Positions 16,939 to 24,145 of a DNA stretch of 58,139 bases are shown piece after piece (the first letter of the stretch is position 1; every line of letters starts with the position of its first letter). The DNA lies in the NCBI GenBank assembly GCA_017616895.1, contig JAFZXE010000014.1:1-58139 (forward strand). The letters are read 5' to 3'. Both the position numbers and the translations under genes were made by a program. The notes below the pieces were generated by a model. It was not told where the DNA came from, did no database searches, and was given only the letters and a program-made list of their open reading frames with translations. Source of the DNA: Bacteroidales bacterium (GTDB lineage Bacteria > Bacteroidota > Bacteroidia > Bacteroidales > P3).

Positions 16939-19398
16939 GTGGATTCTTTGACAAACATTGAACATAAACTAGGATTTGACCGGATAAAGGAGATGGTGGC
17001 AGCACAATGCAGCAACGCGTTGGCGGCGCAGATGGCTCACGATATGAGTTTTCAAACGCACCACGACAAAATTGTGCGCGATCTGCAGCAAGTTGAGGAG
17101 TTCCGTCAGATAATGCTACTAGACAACAGCTTTCCCTCGCAGGACTTTACCGATATGACTTCCACGCTTGAGCGTCTGCGTATCGGCAACACCGTCATGG
17201 AGCTGCCAGAGATGTTCAACCTCAAGTGTTCACTTCACACAATTGCCGACTGTGTTAAGTTCTTTGCCCGCGACGAGGCGGTAGAAAAATATCCGCAGCT
17301 GCACGAGCTGGCATCGCATATTGCTCACGAGCCGCTGCTGCTGCGTACTCTCGACAAGACCATCGACGACAAGGGTGAAATATATGACAACGCTACGGAG
17401 ACACTGCACGATATCCGCCGACAGATGCTCCGCAAACGAGGAGAGGTCGATGCACAGCTTAGCCGTTCGCTCTCCCGCGCCAAACACGAAGGGTGGGCTC
17501 CTGAGAACGCTGAGATAACCATCCGTAACGGACGGATGGTGATACCGATGCTCGACACCCACCGGCGCAAGATTCGAGGTCTCATACACGATGAGTCGGC
17601 AACCCGTCAGACCGCATACCTAGAACCTTCGGAGGTGGTGGAGCTGAACAACGATTTGCGGGAATTGGAATTTGCAGAAAAACACGAGATTCAGAAGATA
17701 ATTCTTCGTATATGCGACCAGATAAGGCCCCGCATAGACACTATGGTCAACGACTATTGGGTGTTGGCACGCTTTGACTTTATCCGTGCAAAGGCTTCGT
17801 TTGCCCTGCGCTTGGGTGCTGCGGTGCCGCGTGTGACGGGCAAACCTATGATGGATTGGCTTGATGCAAGACATCCGCTGCTTTATCTGCAACGCATGGA
17901 ATCGGGTGGGGGAGATGTCGTGCCGTTCAACCTTAAGCTCGATGCCGACAATCGCATTCTCATCATCTCGGGACCCAATGCCGGAGGTAAATCGGTATGC
18001 CTGAAAGCCATCGGCTTGATACAGTATATGCTACAATGCGGTCTGCCTGTTCCTTGTAAGGATACCAGCGAGTTCGGCGTGTTCGACAACCTTTTTATTG
18101 ACATCGGCGATGAACAGTCGATAGAGTCGGACCTCAGCACATATACATCACATTTGCAGAACCTGCGTTGTCTGCTTGATGTTGCCGATGAACATACACT
18201 TTTTCTGCTCGACGAGCTGGGTGGCGGAACAGAACCACGCTCTGGATGCGCTATCGCAGAGTCTTTGCTTGAAGAACTGTGCAGAAGGGGTTCGTTCGGT
18301 GTGGTGACAACCCATTTCGCCGACCTTAAGTTGCTGGCCGATCGTCACGATGCAATCATTAACGGTGCAATGCTGTTCGACACCGACAATATGCGTCCGC
18401 TATACCGCCTCGCTGTGGGGCATCCAGGCTCGTCGTTTGCATTTGAGATAGCCACCAATATCGGTTTCCCGAAAGAAATACTTGATGCAGCGGGTCAAAA
18501 GGTCGGACACGAGATGCTCAACTTTGAACATCAATTGCAGCAGATAGAACTCGATAAGCAGGAAATAGCCCGCAAGCAGGCAGAACTGGATGCTGCTGAC
18601 AAGTTTCTTAATGAGGTTATAGATAAATATCAGACGCTGAGCGACGACCTGGAGGCTCGCAAGCGCGAGATACTTTCGAAGGCACGGTCAGAGGCGAAAG
18701 AGATAGTGGCTGGAGCAAACCGAGCGGTGGAACAGACTATCAGCGACATCAAAAAAGCACAAGCCGAACGACAAAAGACTATTGAAGCCCGCGAGCGGCT
18801 GAAAAAGAAGGCAGAGGAGTTGGAGGTTAGCAGTCGGCAGTCGGCGGTCAGCAGTCAGCGGTTAGCGGAAAGTAGTCGGAGTAAGAATATTACTCCTATT
18901 AATCAGACTTCTTTGGTGGACAAACAACCAATCGCTGTCGGTGACATCGTCAAACTCGTTGACATGGACTCCTACGCCCAGGTGGTAGAGTTGAAAGGGA
19001 AGAAGGCTGTGGTGGAGAGCAATTCGGTGCGTATGACCATCGCCCTCGACCGTCTTGTGAAGACCGAGAAGAAAAATTTCCCCGTGGAGAAATCGTCGCA
19101 GAAGGGTGGCCGCTTCCAGTCGATATACGACGACATAAACGAGAAACGCAAATATTTCAACCCCACACTTGACCTGCGAGGTCATCGAGCAGAAGAAGCG
19201 TTGTCTGAACTTCAGCATTTCCTGGACGAAGCACAGCTGCTGGGTGAGCATGAGTTGCGAATCCTGCATGGCAAAGGCTACGGGATACTGAAAACTCTCA
19301 TACGAGAGCAACTGCAAGCAAACAAAGAGGTTCAGACGTTCCATTCCGAGCGTCTTGAACTAGGCGGCGACGGAATCACCGTGGTGCATCTGAAATGA
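16939..19398 (+). CDS. mutS2: MutS2 family protein with Smr domain
   Basis: 819 aa with a GTG start at 16939; the N-terminus DSLTNIEHKLGFDRIKEMV fits the family, so GTG is accepted. The ATPase has Walker A GPNAGGKS (residues 345-352), LFLLDELGGGTEPRSG (Walker B and signature) and VVTTHFADLK. A long coiled coil (about 530-630) follows, then KOW-like VGDIVKLVDMDSYAQVVEL and a C-terminal Smr domain with LDLRGHRAEEAL and HGKGYGILKTLI. MutS2 proteins act on branched DNA or collided ribosomes rather than mismatches. A 56-nt heptamer repeat encodes VSSRQSAVSSQRLAESSRS between the coiled coil and the KOW-like region, an insert not expected in the family. Confidence 0.95.
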   Translation: MDSLTNIEHKLGFDRIKEMVAAQCSNALAAQMAHDMSFQTHHDKIVRDLQQVEEFRQIMLLDNSFPSQDFTDMTSTLERLRIGNTVMELPEMFNLKCSLHTIADCVKFFARDEAVEKYPQLHELASHIAHEPLLLRTLDKTIDDKGEIYDNATETLHDIRRQMLRKRGEVDAQLSRSLSRAKHEGWAPENAEITIRNGRMVIPMLDTHRRKIRGLIHDESATRQTAYLEPSEVVELNNDLRELEFAEKHEIQKIILRICDQIRPRIDTMVNDYWVLARFDFIRAKASFALRLGAAVPRVTGKPMMDWLDARHPLLYLQRMESGGGDVVPFNLKLDADNRILIISGPNAGGKSVCLKAIGLIQYMLQCGLPVPCKDTSEFGVFDNLFIDIGDEQSIESDLSTYTSHLQNLRCLLDVADEHTLFLLDELGGGTEPRSGCAIAESLLEELCRRGSFGVVTTHFADLKLLADRHDAIINGAMLFDTDNMRPLYRLAVGHPGSSFAFEIATNIGFPKEILDAAGQKVGHEMLNFEHQLQQIELDKQEIARKQAELDAADKFLNEVIDKYQTLSDDLEARKREILSKARSEAKEIVAGANRAVEQTISDIKKAQAERQKTIEARERLKKKAEELEVSSRQSAVSSQRLAESSRSKNITPINQTSLVDKQPIAVGDIVKLVDMDSYAQVVELKGKKAVVESNSVRMTIALDRLVKTEKKNFPVEKSSQKGGRFQSIYDDINEKRKYFNPTLDLRGHRAEEALSELQHFLDEAQLLGEHELRILHGKGYGILKTLIREQLQANKEVQTFHSERLELGGDGITVVHLK
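18826..18881. repeat. Heptamer repeat inside mutS2
   Basis: Eight phase-constant heptamers: GTTAGCA, GTCGGCA, GTCGGCG, GTCAGCA, GTCAGCG, GTTAGCG, GAAAGTA, GTCGGAG. Translated in frame as a Ser/Gln/Arg linker around residues 630-648. Confidence 0.92.
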
Positions 19399-19427
19399 GA
19401 TATTGAAAAGGCGTACCGTCCACACCC

Positions 19428-19483
19428 TCACAATAACACAATAACGCATTAACACAATAACACATTCACGCACTCATGCACTC
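19428..19483. repeat. Octamer repeat at the converging ends of mutS2 and the GT2 gene
   Basis: Seven phase-constant 8-mers: TCACAATA, ACACAATA, ACGCATTA, ACACAATA, ACACATTC, ACGCACTC, ATGCACTC. It covers the stop codon of the GT2 gene (19466-19468) and its last codons (ECMSA). Confidence 0.85.
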
Positions 19484-20362
19484 AACAAACTCCCCAAGCT
19501 TATAGAGGTTGAACTGTGTGAGTGTGAATCCTTGTCCATTTTTGAATCGTTTTTCAAGACAACGTTTGGTCAGTAGATGCCATAACTTCACTGCCCACAC
19601 CATTTTCAGTTTTTCAACCTTCCGATAAGCTCTCAACAGTCGCACAGAATCGTCGAACTCGGGCTCATTCAGAAAACGCCTTATATTAACTAGATTTTTG
19701 ATTGATTCTTTGGTTTTCCGTAGAAATTGTTCATTGGTGTCGATGTCACCGTTCACTACGGCGTTGTCGATATGAAGTATGTTTATGCCTGCTTGCTTGA
19801 GACGGAATCCGAAAAGGGTGTCCTCATGCCCATAACTGGTGATTCGTTCATCAAAACGTATGCGTTCAAATACATCGCGACGTATCATGAAGTTGTTGGT
19901 CATAAAAGACATGTATGGATTTTGGTTGCGCATGACAACATCTTTTTTTCTTTCGACGCGTTTGCCATACATCCATCGCAAGATGTGCTCTCGGTCCTTG
20001 AAGCTGTCGTCGTACGTGCTGCCACCGACCAATACATCGCTATTCTCGTTTAGATGTTCTGTATATTGTTCAAAAAACTTTTCAGGTATAGCCATGCAGT
20101 CGTCATCAAGGAACAGCAGCCAGTCGCCATTGGTATGATTGAGAAACAGGTTTCGTACCCGGGCACGCCCCACATTCTCGCCCAACACCACATATTTGGA
20201 ATGCTTTTCGATGTCTCGGTTCAACTCAACAAACTTGCTGTCCGAGCCGTCGTCGATACATACAATTTCAACTTCGATATCGGCACTTTCGGCTCGCTTC
20301 CGCAGGATTTCAACCAACGGACGCACGTCGTAGTTGTGTATGGGTATGCAGACGGAAATCAT
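19466..20362 (-). CDS. Family 2 glycosyltransferase
   Basis: 298 aa. GT-A fold motifs: MISVCIPIHNYDVRPLVEIL at the N-terminus, IVCIDDGSDSKF, GENVGRARVRN, and the metal-binding LLFLDDDCMAIP. FDERITSYGHEDTLFGFRL is the usual acceptor-side GHED motif. No membrane segment, so it is cytosolic or peripheral. It probably adds a sugar to a cell-surface glycan or glycoprotein; donor and acceptor are unknown. It lies 6 nt downstream of the YkvA-like gene in the same operon. The extreme C-terminus is encoded by the octamer repeat. Confidence 0.9.
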   Translation of the reverse strand: MISVCIPIHNYDVRPLVEILRKRAESADIEVEIVCIDDGSDSKFVELNRDIEKHSKYVVLGENVGRARVRNLFLNHTNGDWLLFLDDDCMAIPEKFFEQYTEHLNENSDVLVGGSTYDDSFKDREHILRWMYGKRVERKKDVVMRNQNPYMSFMTNNFMIRRDVFERIRFDERITSYGHEDTLFGFRLKQAGINILHIDNAVVNGDIDTNEQFLRKTKESIKNLVNIRRFLNEPEFDDSVRLLRAYRKVEKLKMVWAVKLWHLLTKRCLEKRFKNGQGFTLTQFNLYKLGEFVECMSA

Positions 20363-20368
20363 AGTTGG

Positions 20369-20749
20369 TTATTCGTTTCCCAATTTGTCTATCTCAGTTT
20401 TGCCAAACCAGTCTTGCATCTTCTCTTTTGCCTGTGCTTTTACCTCTGGAGTGATATGCAACGCTACTGAGCCGACAGCGGCCAGAAGCACTCCGAGGTC
20501 GTCGGTGAATCCGGCTACTGGTACCAGGTCTGGCACCAAATCAATGGGAAGAATAAAATACCCTAGAGCCCCTACGATGATACTTTTTGCCCATGTTGGA
20601 GTCTTGTCGCTCTTTAAGGCATAAAAGAGTTTCAGTGCAGTATAGACGACTTTCACACCGGCTTTCTTGGCAAAATTCTTTAGTTTGGTCAGGAAAGACT
20701 CGTCGCTATAGTATTCCTCATATTTTTTGTAGTCAACGTTCTCGTCCAT
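20369..20749 (-). CDS. YkvA-family (DUF1232) membrane-associated protein
   Basis: 126 aa. The DUF1232 core is WAKSIIVGALGYFILPIDLVPD followed by LVPVAGFTDDLGVLLAAVGS, with two hydrophobic helices at about 55-75 and 80-100. An acidic N-terminus (DENVDYKKYEEYYSDESFLTKL) precedes it. The family is widespread and without an established function. First gene of a two-gene unit with the GT2 gene. Confidence 0.9.
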   Translation of the reverse strand: MDENVDYKKYEEYYSDESFLTKLKNFAKKAGVKVVYTALKLFYALKSDKTPTWAKSIIVGALGYFILPIDLVPDLVPVAGFTDDLGVLLAAVGSVALHITPEVKAQAKEKMQDWFGKTEIDKLGNE

Positions 20750-20780
20750 AGTCTTATTTATTTAGGGCTAGAGTGATTTT

Positions 20781-20818
20781 GAAAAACAGGAGGCTATCAG
20801 TCTCTGCTAGCCTCCTGT
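20781..20818 (-). terminator. Terminator of the C1 peptidase operon
   Basis: Perfect 11-bp stem (minus strand ACAGGAGGCTA / TAGCCTCCTGT, 20818-20808 and 20796-20786) followed by TTTTTC, 22 nt past the stop at 20840. Confidence 0.9.
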
Positions 20819-20839
20819 CCATAGTGTTTCAAAGAGGGG

Positions 20840-22123
20840 TTATCTCTTCTTGTTGTTTTTCTTGCTGTCGGCTTTGCGCTTGTTGTCCGAGCTGTTGTCC
20901 ATGATGCCGAGTTTTACGCGTATTGACTCGGGTATGGCATCCTTGTGAACCAGGATGTTGATGGTTTTGTAGCGTACAAAGGCTTTCGAGGCGAAGAACA
21001 CTCCGTGTAAGTCGTCATAGTCGCCCCATGAGTTTTTAACCATGTAGTATTCGTTGCCGATCTGGTCTTTTGCTTTACCGTAAATGAGCATACCATGGTC
21101 GTCGGTGGTCTCCCAGTTGTCGAAGGCCTGCTGGCGTTCTTCCTGGGTTACCCAACGCTGCGGTGTGGGGTGCTTTGCGGCCTCGTCGGCAATTTCACTG
21201 GCCTTCATGCCACTCCATCGTGACTGGTCGCTACCGACACTGACTTTCTTGCCATCGGTCTCTGGCAGTACGCAGAATCCTTTGCGCACACCCATACGGA
21301 ATCCCTGCTCGCTCACGTCACTGCCCCAAGCCACGGTATAGCCATTTTCGACAGCATAGTCAAAAATATCCATCATCTCGTCAATAGGTACATTATAACT
21401 CAATCCCCAGCGCCAGTTGTCTTGGATTTCCAGCACGAACTGCTGGTAGAAAGGATGGTGGGTGAACGAGGTGATGCTTACGTAATCGTCTGGATTTAGG
21501 CCAAGACTTTCGTAAAAGCTTTGAGGTGTGTATTCTTTTCCTTGATATTTGAATTTCTCAGGGACTTTACCCAAGTATATCTCATGTACGGCTCTGATGG
21601 CTTTCTTCCACATGGGTTCACCGTCAAGTCCGCACTGCAGTTTTTTCAGTTTCTCGTTCTTGGCAATGGCATTGACAATAGCGTCGGTGATGGCACTCAG
21701 TTCAGTGTGGTTCGAGAGGGTGTCGCCATACATGGCGCCGGGACGCATCACCTCTTCGGGTACAAGACCATAGGTCTTCATGCCATAGATGACATCGTTG
21801 AAAGCACCACCTTGGCTGAAACTTATATCACCATGTGTGCGTACTGCTGCGGCTGCTCGGTCGTTGTAGGTGTTGGCTACGATATACATCTCGCTGAAGT
21901 CGTATTCGCCTTTTCCCATACGGAGCAGTTCGCTCTCAAGAAATGCCAATCCGCTGTAGCACCAGCAGGTTCCGGCGTTGTTCTGGTTCTTAATGGAGGT
22001 GATGGGCAGCACATTCAGGGTGTCGAATTTGTAGCCTTCATCCTCGTCGTTTTTCTCTTGGTCTTGTGCAAATGCGGGAGCGCAAATCATCGCAACTGCC
22101 AATAATGCAAAAAGTTTTTTCAT
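20840..22123 (-). CDS. Secreted papain-like (C1) cysteine peptidase
   Basis: 427 aa from ATG 22123. Signal peptide MKKLFALLAVAMICAPAFA. The catalytic Cys53 is in IKNQNNAGTCWCYSGLAFLE, His in TTDDHGMLIYGKAKD and Asn in YYMVKNSWGDYDD, so the triad is intact. The architecture is the bleomycin-hydrolase/aminopeptidase C branch with a long insert, but the signal peptide puts it in the periplasm. The Lys/Asn-rich tail (NSSDNKRKADSKKNNKKR) is unusual. Third gene of a lipoprotein-C1-C1 operon, 45 nt after the other C1 gene, followed by a strong terminator. Likely degrades peptides for amino-acid uptake. Confidence 0.92.
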   Translation of the reverse strand: MKKLFALLAVAMICAPAFAQDQEKNDEDEGYKFDTLNVLPITSIKNQNNAGTCWCYSGLAFLESELLRMGKGEYDFSEMYIVANTYNDRAAAAVRTHGDISFSQGGAFNDVIYGMKTYGLVPEEVMRPGAMYGDTLSNHTELSAITDAIVNAIAKNEKLKKLQCGLDGEPMWKKAIRAVHEIYLGKVPEKFKYQGKEYTPQSFYESLGLNPDDYVSITSFTHHPFYQQFVLEIQDNWRWGLSYNVPIDEMMDIFDYAVENGYTVAWGSDVSEQGFRMGVRKGFCVLPETDGKKVSVGSDQSRWSGMKASEIADEAAKHPTPQRWVTQEERQQAFDNWETTDDHGMLIYGKAKDQIGNEYYMVKNSWGDYDDLHGVFFASKAFVRYKTINILVHKDAIPESIRVKLGIMDNSSDNKRKADSKKNNKKR

Positions 22124-22168
22124 TGTGGTATATTGTTTTGTTATTATATTCAAACGTTTTGAGGTACA

Positions 22169-23587
22169 TTATTCCTCGGGTGCAAACATTGGATCCCATG
22201 CGGGCAGCATGATGGGTTTCTGGTTGAGCTCGGCTTTCAGGTTGGCGGGGATATATTTGTCTTCGATAACTACACGGAACATGTATTCGTTGAACCAGTC
22301 GTTGGTCATGATAAGGAAACCGTCGTGACCGTACTTGCTACCCCACGAGTTTTCCACCATCCACTTGAGCGGTTTGCCGTCTTTGTCCAAATCCACGGCA
22401 CAGAGGGTCATGGCGTGGCTGCTTCCGCTGGCGAAGGTGCGTATACGCTGCTCTTTGTTCATGCCGAAAGTGGTGCCCATAAGTGAAGCATAGTCGAAAT
22501 TGTTCTCGTCCATGAAGCCTTTGTCGCGGTCGAGGAACTTGCCGACGTCGCAGCTGAAATACATCATGGTGCTGTCCTTGATTGAGGCGATGCACATTTT
22601 AGCGATATCCTCCATGGGTAGGTTGAGATAGCGCCAGTTTTGACCGTCATAGACATGGCGGTCGTACTCTATCTCATACACCTTGTGGTATTCGCGGGTA
22701 GGGTCGTTCATAATCATGTAGTAGGTTGAGAAATCCTGCTTGGCGAATTTCTCGTAGAACGACATTGGCGTGTATTCTGCGGTTTCTACAATATTACCTT
22801 TCGCATCGCGCTGAGTCCAGGAGAATGTCGCGGGAGGCTCACCAAAAGCCAATGCCAGCATACGGTAGATGGTCGTCAGCATCTCGGTCTTGGCGGCCTG
22901 CAGTTTTTGAGGAGTGCAACCTTTTTGAGCAGCCATCTCGCGCAGTTGCAGTCCGTCTTCGCGCAGCTTCAGCTTGATAAGGCCGCTTATCGATGATGTG
23001 TTGTTGGTGTTGTAGGTTTCCGGCATTACGTCGGCAGGCACAAGGCCGTATTTGTCAATAAGGTTGGCCACGCCCGTAAACTGACCGCCGTCCGACAGCG
23101 GGTTCTTGAACAGCCATTCCACCTCTTTGTCGTCAAAGGGTTTCTTGTAGGTGTCGATAATCGCTTGCAGGAACAGGTTTGACTTCTCCAACTGGTCGTA
23201 GAAGAAGGTGTAGGCCTGCGAAAACTGGAAGTCGGCGGGCAGGTTGTGCTGGCGAATGGCTTTGTTGCGCAGCACGTTCATGCCGGTGAACATCCAGCAA
23301 CGACCCGACGATTTCTGGTCGGTAATGGCTTTACTTTCTACTTTGTGCGAGAAATGAGCGTCGAACTTGGTGCTGTTGTCGTAGTTTACAGCGAGTTTGT
23401 TGGGGCTGTTAGTCACCATGATGTTGCGCAAAGCCTTGTCGGCGGCATTGCCACCGTACGACTTCTTCAACTGCTGCATCATCTCAGTGGTAATGCCGCC
23501 GGTTGAGGGTTGTTGGCTTTTTTTCTGGGCAGAGAGAGGAGCAGAGCAGCACAGGGCCGCAATGGCGAGCACTAGAATCTTTCTCAT
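22169..23587 (-). CDS. Secreted C1 peptidase, bleomycin hydrolase/PepC type
   Basis: 472 aa. Signal peptide MRKILVLAIAALCCSAPLSA. The catalytic Cys97 is in ITDQKSSGRCWMFTGMNVLR, His in ASGSSHAMTLCAVDLD, Asn in KWMVENSWGSKYGHDGF: all as in PepC/bleomycin hydrolases, which are hexameric aminopeptidases. The usual cytosolic enzyme has no signal peptide, so the exported form is the notable point. Its start overlaps the lipoprotein stop by 4 nt (ATGA). Confidence 0.93.
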   Translation of the reverse strand: MRKILVLAIAALCCSAPLSAQKKSQQPSTGGITTEMMQQLKKSYGGNAADKALRNIMVTNSPNKLAVNYDNSTKFDAHFSHKVESKAITDQKSSGRCWMFTGMNVLRNKAIRQHNLPADFQFSQAYTFFYDQLEKSNLFLQAIIDTYKKPFDDKEVEWLFKNPLSDGGQFTGVANLIDKYGLVPADVMPETYNTNNTSSISGLIKLKLREDGLQLREMAAQKGCTPQKLQAAKTEMLTTIYRMLALAFGEPPATFSWTQRDAKGNIVETAEYTPMSFYEKFAKQDFSTYYMIMNDPTREYHKVYEIEYDRHVYDGQNWRYLNLPMEDIAKMCIASIKDSTMMYFSCDVGKFLDRDKGFMDENNFDYASLMGTTFGMNKEQRIRTFASGSSHAMTLCAVDLDKDGKPLKWMVENSWGSKYGHDGFLIMTNDWFNEYMFRVVIEDKYIPANLKAELNQKPIMLPAWDPMFAPEE

Positions 23588-24051
23588 TGCTTCATGTATT
23601 TAAGCATCTGAGTCACACTTTCAAATACGCAGACCTTGAACGACATGTCGTTGTAATTCGCTATGCCTACTGCATTCTGGAGGTCAGAAGCCTCGAACTT
23701 GAACGTAATCATACCGGTGCCGTTCTCATACGATACGTCGTATGTGAATGTTTCCGAATAGAAGTTTCCGTTGTCTTCTTGGAAAATTTCGTACGGCAGA
23801 GGGTTGTCGCGGTTGTCGGCATCAACCAGGAATGCCACCACGCATCCGTTTTCGATGACGTTGGGCGTGATGGAAGAGTTTTCGAAAGAGGCGTACATGT
23901 AAGCTCCGCTAGGTTCGGCTAGCCACATGTTAGGTTTCACGGTGTAGTAACATGTCTCCATGTTGGTTGTTTCAATCATTTTGTCTTTCTTGCAACCAGT
24001 TGTTGCGAACACGAGCATTGCCATGCAAACGGTGAAAAGTATCTTTTTCAT
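23584..24051 (-). CDS. Small lipoprotein preceding the C1 peptidases
   Basis: 155 aa from ATG 24051; an in-frame upstream GTG at 24075 is less likely because it would lengthen the signal peptide. Lipobox FATTGC after MKKILFTVCMAMLV. The mature part is predicted beta-rich with no domain that I recognise. It starts a three-gene operon and overlaps the downstream peptidase gene by 4 nt. A role as chaperone, propeptide-like inhibitor or anchor for the peptidases is conceivable from context only. Confidence 0.75.
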   Translation of the reverse strand: MKKILFTVCMAMLVFATTGCKKDKMIETTNMETCYYTVKPNMWLAEPSGAYMYASFENSSITPNVIENGCVVAFLVDADNRDNPLPYEIFQEDNGNFYSETFTYDVSYENGTGMITFKFEASDLQNAVGIANYNDMSFKVCVFESVTQMLKYMKQ

Positions 24052-24090
24052 AGTAGAGAAGTTTAATTGTTTCACATTGATTTATTTTTA

Positions 24091-24098
24091 CAAAAGTA
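24091..24098 (-). promoter_or_regulatory. Promoter -7 box of the lipoprotein-C1 operon
   Basis: Minus-strand TACTTTTG (24098-24091), about 35 nt leader to ATG 24051. No good -33 element is seen. Confidence 0.5.
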
Positions 24099-24145
24099 CA
24101 ATTTATTTTTTAATTTGTGTTTTGCTTAATCAAACTTGTACATTA

